Positions 6,541 to 13,848 of a stretch of DNA of 21,205 nt are shown here, one piece after another. How positions within the stretch are numbered: position 1 is the stretch's first letter; every line of letters starts with the position of its first letter. The notes under the pieces are model-generated. The model saw only the letters and a list, made by a program, of their open reading frames with translations, was not told the DNA's origin and made no database searches. A program made the translations under genes and the position numbers. The DNA is from an uncultured Eubacterium sp. (GTDB taxonomy: Bacteria > Bacillota > Clostridia > Peptostreptococcales > Anaerovoracaceae). The DNA is taken from assembly GCA_937894585.1 (NCBI GenBank), contig CALBGO010000031.1:1-21205 (forward strand). Direction: 5' to 3'.

Positions 6541-6797
6541 ATTGTATAAGCGAAAACCCCGTGTTTGACACGGAGTTCAAAAGACGCTATGCGTTTGACC
6601 GGGAATCTTTGAAGAGTTTTTTTATTTCTGCTCTCTCCTGTAAGGCTTATATATAAGGGATTATAGGTTCGTTTTGTCCTGTAGATTTTGTTTTTCCGTT
6701 TCTGATTTACTGTTTTGATTAGTATTGACTTCAATCGCAAAGCTTGTTTTGTGAAGTCGGTTCGGCGATTGCTTGATTATTTGTCGGGTAAAATAAT
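6541..6797. other. Non-coding gap with interleaved inverted repeats
   Basis: No gene is seen on either strand. A small CCGTGT/ACACGG hairpin lies near 6559-6574. At 6727-6771 two seven-base complementary pairs are interleaved. GACTTCA (6727-6733) pairs with TGAAGTC (6752-6758), and CAATCGC (6732-6738) pairs with GCGATTG (6765-6771). The arrangement is pseudoknot-like, or the two pairs are mutually exclusive. Confidence 0.4.
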
Positions 6798-6847
6798 ACA
6801 GCCTGCTTGTCTGCGTGTATTTTACGAAGCGGGCTGTAGTTTATGTT
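6798..6847 (-). terminator. Terminator of the Dph6-like gene
   Basis: ACAGCCTGCTT (6798-6808) and AAGCGGGCTGT (6837-6847) pair over eleven positions with one wobble. On the minus strand the stem is followed by ATTATTTTAC, and it begins eleven bases after the stop codon of the minus-strand gene. Confidence 0.7.
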
Positions 6848-6857
6848 TTCGTTTTTT

Positions 6858-7544
6858 TCAGAGGTTTATCTCCTTTCCGGATGCGGTAAATTTCTTTTGC
6901 GGTATAAATATATCTGCTGCGGAATAATCGCCGAAATCAAGGATTTCGCCGGTTTCAAAGTGCAGAGGAGTTCTGAAAACCGGACCGTCTACGGTCAGAG
7001 TGTGGTATTCACCGTTTTCGCCGCAGAGATCGATGCCGCATTCTGCCATCTGCCGCAGAACTTCTTCGTCGATAATCCTGCCCAGCAGGCTTTTGGGCAG
7101 CAGGGTATTATTGATGGATTTGATCATACATTTGTATCCGAGAGAAATCAGCTCGTGGACATTTTCTTCGCGTCCCGCATGCCAAAGGGGGAACATAGCT
7201 TTCAGACCGGTATTTCGGCAGCGTTCTTCGCTCCATGCCCGATTCTGCTCTAAATCGATGTCGCCGAAACAGGCAGCTTCTGCGCCCATTTCTTTTGCTT
7301 TTGCCAGAGCCTTCTCCATTTCCAGATGGTAGTCTTCTCCGCCGGAGGCTGCGGAAATCAAAGGAATTTCCAGCGCTTTGGAATACTGCTTGAGCATATC
7401 GCTGTCTGCGCCGTGAAAAAAGGAGCGGCGGACCTCTTTATTTACCATAACAATCAGCGCGACGGGAGTATGGCCGGAAGCGACGGCTTTGTGCAGGGCA
7501 AGAGTGCTGTCCTTGCCGCAGCTGTATGACATTGCAAATTTCAT
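6858..7544 (-). CDS. Dph6-like (DUF71) ATP pyrophosphatase, putative ligase
   Basis: This 228-residue cytoplasmic protein belongs to the adenine-nucleotide alpha-hydrolase/PP-loop family related to diphthine-ammonia ligase. The N-terminus is MKFAMSYSCGKDST, with the PP-loop S-C-G-K-D-S in place of the usual SGGKDS. The family's later motifs are ACFGDIDLEQNR and GENGEYHTLTVDGP. Such enzymes adenylate a carboxylate and then amidate it. Bacteria lack diphthamide, so the true substrate is unknown. The start is ATG 7544, placed by GAAAGGAAAT just upstream; a longer frame up to 7616 has no ribosome site. The gene is divergent from plsC and ends in the hairpin at 6798-6847. The Cys in place of the second PP-loop residue is a small deviation. 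Confidence 0.87.
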   Translation of the reverse strand: MKFAMSYSCGKDSTLALHKAVASGHTPVALIVMVNKEVRRSFFHGADSDMLKQYSKALEIPLISAASGGEDYHLEMEKALAKAKEMGAEAACFGDIDLEQNRAWSEERCRNTGLKAMFPLWHAGREENVHELISLGYKCMIKSINNTLLPKSLLGRIIDEEVLRQMAECGIDLCGENGEYHTLTVDGPVFRTPLHFETGEILDFGDYSAADIFIPQKKFTASGKEINL

Positions 7545-7630
7545 CGTAAATTTCCTTTCGGTGTGATTCTTTTGGAATTCCTGATTCTTCGGAATTGTCT
7601 TTTTGGATTTTCCCAAATAACTTCGGAATT

Positions 7631-7639
7631 ATTATAACA
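7631..7639 (-). promoter_or_regulatory. Extended -10 of the Dph6-like gene
   Basis: On the minus strand the sequence reads TGTTATAAT (TGn plus a perfect TATAAT) about 90 nt upstream of ATG 7544. No good -35 box is seen. CTTCGGAATT occurs twice on the + strand (7587-7596 and 7621-7630), a possible operator pair. Confidence 0.5.
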
Positions 7640-7677
7640 CGGCAGAAAATCAAATACTATTTTTTTTCGGAAGTTTG

Positions 7678-7686
7678 TGATATACT
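7678..7686 (+). promoter_or_regulatory. Extended -10 of the plsC-like gene
   Basis: TGATATACT (TGn plus TATACT), with a start predicted near 7693 and ATG at 7719. It lies back to back with the minus-strand promoter at 7631-7639. Confidence 0.5.
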
Positions 7687-7718
7687 GGGGACGGATTATA
7701 ATATGCAGGAGTGAGAAA

Positions 7719-8435
7719 ATGAATCGTCTGACAAAAATCGTTTTGAAAAATTTACATTTGGTTCCGGGAACTTTCAGCAAAATATATTGGTATGCAGCCC
7801 ATCCGGATAAGTACAGCAAGGTTCAGAAAATGAAGCCGCTGCGTCGGATTTTGGAAAAATCAAAGGAGACCGGCAATATCGAAATAAAAGTTTACGGCAG
7901 AGAGAATATTCCGGAGGAAGACGGTTTTATCTTCTATCCGAATCACCAGGGGATTTTTGACGGGTTTGCTATGATTGAGGCCTGCCCCCGCCCTATTTCG
8001 CCGGTAATGAAAAAGGAACTGATGAAGATTCCGGCTGTAAAGCAGATTTTTCAGTGTATGGATGCAATTGCAATGGACCGCGACGATGTCAAACAGTCGC
8101 TTCGAGTGATTCAGGAGGTCAGCCGCAGAGTGCAGCAGGGCGAAAACTGGGTGATTTTCCCGGAAGGAACAAGAAGCCGCAACGGAAATCAGGTGCAGGA
8201 TTTTAAGGGCGGAAGCTTTAAGGCTGCCTTGAAAGCGAAATGTCCTATTGTACCGGTGGCTTTAATCGACTCTTATAAGCCTTTTGACAAAAATGAACCG
8301 GGACGGATTACAGTACAGGTTCATATTCTGACACCGATTGTGTATGAGGAATATAAGGATATGAAGACTGCAGAGATTGCGGAGACGGTAAGAGGACGAA
8401 TCGTGAATACAATTGAAGCAAACGAGAATAAATAA
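7719..8435 (+). CDS. plsC: 1-acyl-sn-glycerol-3-phosphate acyltransferase (PlsC family)
   Basis: This 238-residue member of the PlsC/LPLAT family transfers an acyl chain to lysophosphatidate to make phosphatidate, at the inner face of the membrane. Motif I is N-H76-Q-G-I-F-D81 (HX4D, catalytic pair). Motif III is FPE149GTRSRNG, and the later KAKCPIVPVALI corresponds to motif IV. There is no long transmembrane helix, and the N-terminus (LVPGTFSKIYWYAAHP) is only moderately hydrophobic. The length is normal for the family. The start is ATG 7719, seven bases after AGGAG (7707-7711); the 14 extra upstream codons overlap the promoter. It is monocistronic, with a strong terminator 22 bases after the stop codon. 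Members of this family vary in acyl-acceptor, so the gene symbol is by family only. Confidence 0.9.
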   Translation: MNRLTKIVLKNLHLVPGTFSKIYWYAAHPDKYSKVQKMKPLRRILEKSKETGNIEIKVYGRENIPEEDGFIFYPNHQGIFDGFAMIEACPRPISPVMKKELMKIPAVKQIFQCMDAIAMDRDDVKQSLRVIQEVSRRVQQGENWVIFPEGTRSRNGNQVQDFKGGSFKAALKAKCPIVPVALIDSYKPFDKNEPGRITVQVHILTPIVYEEYKDMKTAEIAETVRGRIVNTIEANENK

Positions 8436-8457
8436 AACGATATCATTATACCTTGGG

Positions 8458-8487
8458 CGGAAGCAGGAGCTTCCGTCTTTGTTTTTT
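8458..8487 (+). terminator. Intrinsic terminator of plsC
   Basis: CGGAAGC 8458-8464 and GCTTCCG 8469-8475 pair around AGGA, followed by a T-rich tail including six consecutive Ts. Confidence 0.85.
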
Positions 8488-8490
8488 CTG

Positions 8491-8521
8491 CGACATTTCT
8501 GTAACAGTTTTGTGGTAGAAT
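8491..8521 (+). promoter_or_regulatory. BceR-like box and extended -10 promoter upstream of the response regulator
   Basis: CGACA-TTTC-TGTAA at 8491-8504 matches 9 of 10 fixed positions in the inverted repeat TNACA-N4-TGTAA described for BceR-type regulators. TGGTAGAAT (extended -10, TAGAAT 8516-8521) follows. The distance from the box centre to the first base of the -10 is 18.5 bp, the same as at the box before the ABC genes. The box covers the expected -35 region, which has no good TTGACA, as expected for an activated promoter. A dyad AATGATTC/GAATCATT (8519-8526, 8557-8564) overlaps the -10. Confidence 0.65.
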
Positions 8522-8603
8522 GATTCTCAATATTGTATCGGCGTTGCCATAAGGGGGAATCATTGAATCATATCTTCCGATTCTAAATAAGGCGGCAACG
8601 ATA

Positions 8604-8612
8604 TGGTATAAT
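8604..8612 (+). promoter_or_regulatory. Second, proximal promoter of the response regulator
   Basis: TGGTATAAT (TGn plus a perfect TATAAT at 8607-8612) with no clear -35. It could give basal expression independent of the upstream box. CGTTGCC 8542-8548 and GGCAACG 8594-8600 form an inverted repeat just upstream, within the leader of the distal transcript. Confidence 0.5.
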
Positions 8613-8641
8613 AAAATATTATGAGGAAAGGGCGGACGGAT

Positions 8642-9358
8642 ATGAACAGGGTTTTAATTGTGGAAGATGATAGGGTACTTGCGGAGACGCTGCAATACAA
8701 TCTGAATCGTCAGGATTATTGTGCCGAAATTGTATGTTCACTGGCAGAAGCAGAGGCAGTGCGGCAGCGTGCCTGCAAAACAAAGAACTGCGAAAAAGCT
8801 TTTCGGCTGTTGATTTTAGATGTGAATCTGCCTGACGGAGAAAGCTATGATTTGTGCCGCAGATGGAAGGAAGCTATGCCTGAAACAGCAGTGATTTTCC
8901 TTACGGCGCGGGATCTTGAAAACGATATGCTTAAGGGATTCGCACAGGGTGCGGACGACTATATCACAAAGCCGTTTCCGATTAGTGTGCTGAAGAAAAA
9001 AATCGAGAGAATTCTGGGAAGGAACGGAAACGATAAGAAACAGGAAGAAGAGGTTTACAGAGACGGCAGACTTAATTTAAGTTTCAAACAGATGAAGGCT
9101 GAACTGGACGGAAAGTCTGTCAGTTTAACGGCGCTGGAATTCCGGCTTCTGAAAATTTTAACCGAAACTCCCAAAACTGTTGTTACAAGGCGCAGGCTGC
9201 TTGAGCTGCTTTGGGATGCGGACGGGAATTTTGTGGATGAGCATACCCTGACTTCCGCGGTCAGCAGAATCAGAAGCAAGCTGGAACGAAATGATTATCC
9301 GGCGATTAAGACGGTTTACGGAATGGGATATATGTGGATTGGAGGAGAAACAGAGTGA
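8642..9358 (+). CDS. OmpR-family response regulator
   Basis: This 238-residue two-component regulator has a receiver domain at about residues 2-118, with the acidic pair D9/D10, phospho-acceptor D60 (LILDVNLPDG), T88 and K110. A winged-helix DNA-binding domain lies at about 137-235 (LTALEFRLLKIL ... DEHTLTSAVSRIRSKL ... VYGMGYMW). A short linker around residues 119-135 joins them. The start is ATG 8642 behind a purine-rich AGGAAAGGGCGGACGG site; ATG 8621 sits almost on the start point predicted from the proximal promoter. Its TGA overlaps the GTG start of the kinase (GTGA at 9355-9358), so the two are translationally coupled. Box placement suggests it regulates itself and the downstream transporter. 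It resembles VncR/BceR-type regulators of peptide-antibiotic responses, but the stimulus is not shown. Confidence 0.93.
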   Translation: MNRVLIVEDDRVLAETLQYNLNRQDYCAEIVCSLAEAEAVRQRACKTKNCEKAFRLLILDVNLPDGESYDLCRRWKEAMPETAVIFLTARDLENDMLKGFAQGADDYITKPFPISVLKKKIERILGRNGNDKKQEEEVYRDGRLNLSFKQMKAELDGKSVSLTALEFRLLKILTETPKTVVTRRRLLELLWDADGNFVDEHTLTSAVSRIRSKLERNDYPAIKTVYGMGYMWIGGETE

Positions 9359-10353
9359 ATATTGGTATAAAAACTGTTTTAATCGCAGCTTTGGCAGTGT
9401 GTATTCTCTCCCTTTTTGCTGCAGCTGCTGCGATATTTTTTGCCCGCAGAACGGTAGTGCGGTTTACAGATGAGATTGCAGCCGCAATTGATTGTTGTAT
9501 GCGGGGGGAGATGCCGAATCAGCTCTTTACAGAGGATACTCTGGCAGACAAGGTGCGGAGCCGTCTTACTGTGCTGTATGAAGCTATGAAGCTGCGGGAG
9601 GAAGTGGTAAACAGAGAACGGGAGGAACTGCAGAGCCTGATTTCCGATGTCACCCATCAGGTCAGAACGCCGATGACAAACCTCCGTATGCTCAATGAAA
9701 CACTGCTTGCGTCAGCCCTTGAACAGCAGAGTGAATCTGCGCAGACAGCTGCTTCGGACAAGGCGGAGAAAAGGGAGTATGAAAGTCAGGTGCAGTTTTT
9801 GCAAAGCGCACAGAAACAGATTCAAAGACTGGATTTTCTTATGGAGGCTCTGATAAAAACTTCCCGGCTGGAGACGGGACTTATTACGCTGTCCAAAAAG
9901 GAGACGCCGGTCTGCGACACTCTGGCAGACGCTCTGGGCGGGGTGCTTTTAGCTGCGGAAAAAAAGAATTTGAACATCACCGCGGACTGCAGCGAAGATT
10001 TGACAGCCTTTTATGACAGAAAATGGACAACGGAGGCGGTATTTAATCTGTTGGACAATGCTGTGAAATATACGCAGGAGGGCGGTCATATCAGAGTATC
10101 GGCGCAGCGGCAGGAAATGTATCTGCAGATTCGCGTATCTGACGACGGACCGGGGATTGAAGAGAAAAATCACAATTTAATCTGGAAGAGATTTTTCCGT
10201 GAAGATTCAGTTCACGAGGAAGACGGCGCAGGAGTGGGACTGTATCTGGTTCGGCAGATTGCAGCCCTTCAGGACGGGTATGTGAAAGTCCGTTCAGAAA
10301 AAGGCAGGGGCGCCGATTTTTATATCTACCTTCCGATTATTCCGCCGTCGTGA
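9355..10353 (+). CDS. Sensor histidine kinase, single transmembrane segment
   Basis: This 332-residue kinase has one clear membrane helix at about residues 7-30 (TVLIAALAVCILSLFAAAAA) and no extracellular sensor domain. The H-box ISDVTH101QVRTP follows, then the N-box LLDNAVKYT, G1 DDGPGIE and G2 GAGVGLYLV. It should autophosphorylate H101 and pass the phosphate to D60 of the upstream regulator. With so little outside the membrane it probably senses through the membrane or through the permease, as proposed for Bce-type kinases; those normally have two helices, so this is a variant. The start is GTG 9355, seven bases after GGAGGAG and overlapping the regulator's stop codon. Its own stop codon lies inside a degenerate copy of the regulator box. 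Confidence 0.92.
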   Translation: MNIGIKTVLIAALAVCILSLFAAAAAIFFARRTVVRFTDEIAAAIDCCMRGEMPNQLFTEDTLADKVRSRLTVLYEAMKLREEVVNREREELQSLISDVTHQVRTPMTNLRMLNETLLASALEQQSESAQTAASDKAEKREYESQVQFLQSAQKQIQRLDFLMEALIKTSRLETGLITLSKKETPVCDTLADALGGVLLAAEKKNLNITADCSEDLTAFYDRKWTTEAVFNLLDNAVKYTQEGGHIRVSAQRQEMYLQIRVSDDGPGIEEKNHNLIWKRFFREDSVHEEDGAGVGLYLVRQIAALQDGYVKVRSEKGRGADFYIYLPIIPPS

Positions 10354-10430
10354 CATTTCAGTTTGTAAGGCGGCATTCTGCCTGCTCTTCCGCTGCTATA
10401 TTTTTCTTGTTCCGCTGTCGTGACATTTCT
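10341..10430 (+). repeat. Duplicated 20-bp regulatory word, 70 bp apart
   Basis: The 20-bp word at 10341-10360 (spanning the kinase stop codon) and the one at 10411-10430 agree at 18 of 20 positions; the core TCGTGACATTTC is identical. The second copy is part of a BceR-like box. The first has TGACA and TGTAA separated by eight rather than four bases and has no -10 at the correct distance. Confidence 0.75.
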
Positions 10431-10451
10431 GTGATAATTATCTTTTATACT
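10421..10451 (+). promoter_or_regulatory. BceR-like box and promoter of the ABC transporter genes
   Basis: TGACA-TTTC-TGTGA (10421-10434) is followed by TATACT (10446-10451). The box centre is 18.5 bp from the -10, identical to the arrangement before the response regulator. The start would be near 10458, giving a leader of about 150 nt to ATG 10605. This internal promoter would let the transporter be induced more strongly than the regulatory pair. Confidence 0.65.
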
Positions 10452-10604
10452 GAAATCCATCGGGAAGCCCAAAAGGCAGCGCGGATATGCAAGCAGGTGA
10501 TGCAGGCGGCAGGAATGGGAGTTGTATTCGGCTCAGCTTTTTGCGGGCGTTTACAGCGGAAGGTGCTGTCTTTGAAAGATTGGCTTTCGGGAAAGGTGGT
10601 ATTT

Positions 10605-11267
10605 ATGAATATTTTGGAAACCAGAAATCTGAAAAAGTATTACGGCAGTGAAGGCAGTCTGACTAAAGCCTTGGACGGCGTTGATTTTTCGGTACGACGG
10701 GGTGAATTTGTCGCAGTGGTCGGTACCAGCGGCAGCGGTAAATCGACTTTGCTGCATCTGTGCGGCGGTCTGGATACAGCGACAGAAGGTGAAGTGATTA
10801 TCAACGGAAACAGTCTCGCAGAGATGAACAGTCAGGAACTGGCTGTTTTCAGGAGAAGACAGATTGGATTTATTTTTCAAAGCTATAATCTGATTCCGAT
10901 TCTTAATGTATACGAGAATATTTCCGTACCGGTGGATTTAGACGGCGGCATTGTGGATAAAGTCTTCTGTGATGAAATTATTCATCTGCTGGGACTTGAA
11001 CAGAAAATACACAGTATGCCTTCGGAACTTTCCGGCGGACAGCAGCAGAGAGTGGCAATTGCAAGGGCGCTGATTACAAAACCTTCGATTATACTGGCTG
11101 ACGAGCCTACCGGCAATCTGGACAGCAGAACCAGTTCCGATGTGCTGGGACTTCTGCAGAGTACCGGTAAGAAATTCGGTCAGACTATTGTTATGATTAC
11201 CCACAACAATGAAATTGCCCAGACTGCCGACAGGATTGTCCGCATTGAAGACGGGAAAATCCTGTAA
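10605..11267 (+). CDS. ABC transporter ATP-binding protein (MacB/BceA type)
   Basis: This 220-residue nucleotide-binding domain belongs to the LolD/MacB/BceA group. Walker A GTSGSGKST lies near residues 40-48, the Q-loop at IFQSYN, the signature LSGGQQQR near 142, Walker B IILADEPTGNLD near 163, and the H-loop ITHN. It should dimerise and power the adjacent FtsX-type permease, in mechanotransmission rather than classic transport. The start is ATG 10605 behind GAAAGGTGG; a frame running upstream to 10350 contains the promoter and does not look like ABC protein, so it is rejected. The permease start follows 14 bases after the stop codon, with the ribosome site AAAGGAGG overlapping the stop. Confidence 0.94.
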   Translation: MNILETRNLKKYYGSEGSLTKALDGVDFSVRRGEFVAVVGTSGSGKSTLLHLCGGLDTATEGEVIINGNSLAEMNSQELAVFRRRQIGFIFQSYNLIPILNVYENISVPVDLDGGIVDKVFCDEIIHLLGLEQKIHSMPSELSGGQQQRVAIARALITKPSIILADEPTGNLDSRTSSDVLGLLQSTGKKFGQTIVMITHNNEIAQTADRIVRIEDGKIL

Positions 11268-11281
11268 AGGAGGCGGGCATT

Positions 11282-13705
11282 ATGAAAACGAGAATACTTG
11301 CCAATAACAACAAGAGTTTTGTAAAGAAAATTGCGCGCCGCAGTATCGGAAGCAGCAGAATGCGGACGGTTATGTCTCTGCTTGCCGTCATACTGGCTGC
11401 GGCTTTAATCAGCGGCCTTTCTATGTTTTCTCTGGGGCTGAATGAGAAAACCGACCGGCAGCTTGATACAATGCAGCATGTTATCTACGGGAATCTGACT
11501 AAAGAACAGTGTGACAGGCTCCGTGCGGACGAGCGCGTGGATGACAGTCTGATGATGAAAACAGGGCTTGCCAGTGAGATGGACGGCTATACGATTCAGC
11601 TTTCCTATACGGAACAGAAAAAATCTTCTATTGCGGCAGCGGATATCAAAGAAGGAAAATACCCGGAGAAGATGTACGAGGCTGCGGTGGACAAAGCTTA
11701 TATGAAGAGGCTGGGACTTCCGCTGCAATTGGGAAGGAAGCTGACTTTCCGTTATTATGACGGCACGACAGAAACTTTTCGTATCAGCGGGTTTACGGAT
11801 ACAGGCATTAAAGGAAAGTATTTTGCGGTAATGGTTTCCCGCGCTTATGCGGAAAAAGGCAGCCAGCTTGCAGAAATGCCTTATATGCTTCCGGTGAAAA
11901 TTACGGGAGCGGAGGCTATGAGCAAGGAAGCCTTTTTATCCGAGATGATTTCCCTGGGCGAAGACTATGGGGTAAAGCGGAACGATATGAACGAAAATAA
12001 CCGGTTTGCGCTGAGTCTGGGAGTAGATGTAAATATGGTGCTGACCATTGCGGTGATTGCGGTTTTCGTGCTTTTCGCAAGTTTTGTGGTGGTTTACAGT
12101 ATCTTTTATATTTCGGTTATCAGCAGAATCCGTCAGTTCGGTCAGCTGATGACTTTGGGAGCATCGCCGAAACAGATTCGAAAAATTGTCAGAAAAGAGG
12201 GCGGATATATGTTCGCTTTGGGAACACCGCCGGGGCTTCTGATCGGTATGCTGTTCGGGTATTTTACACAGCCTGAAGGGTGGCTCTTCAGCAATGCGTG
12301 TATCGTAGCGGCAGCTGTTCTGGTATTAAGTTATCTGACAGTGATGCTTTCCGTCTGGAAACCGGCAAAGCTGGCAGGGGCGGTATCGCCCATTGAAGCA
12401 GCCAAGGCTTCCGGCTATGAAAAGGTACAGCGTAAAGGGATCGGCAGATTCCGCCCGGTTACGCCGTGGAATCTGGCAAAAATGTCTCCTGCCAGAAATC
12501 GCAGAAAGTTTGTGATAACGGTACTGTCTCTGTGTATCAGCGGTGTGATTTTTATCGTCGGAACGACCTTTCTGGAATCTTTTAATAAGATGGAATTTTT
12601 CAGACAGGGAGAAATGCAGTACAGCGAATATCAGATCAACATCTCTCAAAATGCGGTAAACAGCAACGATCAGGGTATGAGCGGCGTACAGAAGAAAAAT
12701 CCTTTTTCGCGGGAGCTGATTGAAAAAATCAAAAATATTGAAGGTGTTCGGGAAGTAATTCCTGTAGATAAAATCGATGTCAGCTTTAACATTGATGATT
12801 TTCAGTCGGATGATGCTTTTGTGCCTTTTGACAGAAAAGATGCGGATTTTCTGAAGAAGTATCTGGAGGACGGAACGCTGAATTACGATGAAGCCGTAAA
12901 GAACAACTATATATATGTGATCGGAAACGGTGTGGCAAAGGAGCTTTACGGCAGAGAATTCAAAACGGGGGAAAAGCTGAAATTCACATGGTCTGACGGA
13001 ACGAAAAAAAACAGTGAAACTTTTAAGATTGCAGGGATCGTCGACAAGAAAGTTTTGGAGAGCCGCAGAGGGTATCTGACAGCAGGTCCCGCAGGGTTTT
13101 TCATAGTTCCAAGGGATACTCTTGCGGCTATGATGCCGGGTGGGTTTAATATGTGCCGCCGTCTTTTGATTGCAACGGACTGGCCGGAAAGTGAAAAAGC
13201 GGTGACTGCACAGCTGACGCAGATTGTCCGTGAAAACGGAGATTTAAGTCTGGATACTCTTCGGGAAAATATGAAAAAAGATGAGGAAACATGGAATCTT
13301 CTCTACAGCAGCATTCTCGGACTCAGTCTTCTGCTGATTCTCTTCGGCGTCATCAGTCTGGTCAACACGGTAGTTACCGGTATTGTAACGAGAAAACAGG
13401 AATTTGCTATGCTGGAATCTATCGGTATGGAGCGTCGGCAGCTTGTTCGTATGATTCAGGGAGAGGGATTTATCATCGCCTTTTACAATGTGCTTGTTTC
13501 ATTGCTTCTGGGCAGTGCGGCGGGGTTTGGAATCGTACGGTTTATGGCAGAACACGGCGCGCCGTACCTGCATTATCACTTCCCTTTGTGGTATGCGGCT
13601 GCTTATGTCATTCTTGCCGCAGGGCTTCCTGCTCTGGTGTCGGCAGTCTGTGTACGGTCTTTTGACAGAACTTCTATTGTTGAACGGCTCAGGAAACGGG
13701 AATAA
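11282..13705 (+). CDS. FtsX-family ABC transporter permease
   Basis: This 807-residue membrane protein has two FtsX-type modules. A first helix near residues 31-52 is followed by a ~200-residue extracellular domain. Three helices follow between ~250 and 360 (VLTIAVIAVFVLFASFVVVY, then two more), then a fifth near 410-432. A second extracellular domain of ~240 residues comes next, and three C-terminal helices near 672-700, 729-752 and 768-790. The two conserved cytoplasmic loops with a QFGQLMTLGAS-like and an EFAMLESIGMERRQL stretch are coupling regions for the ATPase. Such permeases, paired with a two-component system, commonly confer resistance to cell-wall-active peptides or extract lipids or peptides from the membrane. 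It is longer than BceB-type permeases (about 650 residues) and has two large outer domains instead of one. Ribosome site AAAGGAGG; strong terminator after the stop. Confidence 0.92.
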   Translation: MKTRILANNNKSFVKKIARRSIGSSRMRTVMSLLAVILAAALISGLSMFSLGLNEKTDRQLDTMQHVIYGNLTKEQCDRLRADERVDDSLMMKTGLASEMDGYTIQLSYTEQKKSSIAAADIKEGKYPEKMYEAAVDKAYMKRLGLPLQLGRKLTFRYYDGTTETFRISGFTDTGIKGKYFAVMVSRAYAEKGSQLAEMPYMLPVKITGAEAMSKEAFLSEMISLGEDYGVKRNDMNENNRFALSLGVDVNMVLTIAVIAVFVLFASFVVVYSIFYISVISRIRQFGQLMTLGASPKQIRKIVRKEGGYMFALGTPPGLLIGMLFGYFTQPEGWLFSNACIVAAAVLVLSYLTVMLSVWKPAKLAGAVSPIEAAKASGYEKVQRKGIGRFRPVTPWNLAKMSPARNRRKFVITVLSLCISGVIFIVGTTFLESFNKMEFFRQGEMQYSEYQINISQNAVNSNDQGMSGVQKKNPFSRELIEKIKNIEGVREVIPVDKIDVSFNIDDFQSDDAFVPFDRKDADFLKKYLEDGTLNYDEAVKNNYIYVIGNGVAKELYGREFKTGEKLKFTWSDGTKKNSETFKIAGIVDKKVLESRRGYLTAGPAGFFIVPRDTLAAMMPGGFNMCRRLLIATDWPESEKAVTAQLTQIVRENGDLSLDTLRENMKKDEETWNLLYSSILGLSLLLILFGVISLVNTVVTGIVTRKQEFAMLESIGMERRQLVRMIQGEGFIIAFYNVLVSLLLGSAAGFGIVRFMAEHGAPYLHYHFPLWYAAAYVILAAGLPALVSAVCVRSFDRTSIVERLRKRE

Positions 13706-13730
13706 GGTTTCCCGCCGGTGCGCAGCAAGC

Positions 13731-13763
13731 AGAAGACCCGCCGGAAAATCCGGCGGGTCTTCT
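13731..13763. terminator. Strong hairpin between convergent genes
   Basis: A perfect 15-bp inverted repeat (13731-13745 with 13749-13763) around AAA, GC-rich in the middle. It lies 25 bases after the permease stop and 86 bases from the end of the converging flippase gene. The T-tract is poor on both sides, but the position suggests a bidirectional terminator. Confidence 0.75.
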
Positions 13764-13848
13764 GTCTGCGATATTTAGTATTAAATTAAGAAAGAACGAT
13801 CAAAAGTTTTGTATTTAACTCTGCCTTTTGACAAATTCAGTATACCTT

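Noticed and set aside
10350..10604. N-terminal extension of the ABC ATPase frame up to 10350
   Set aside because: The extension contains the BceR-like box and a -10 element, shows no ABC-family sequence, and ATG 10605 has a ribosome site and the normal family start.
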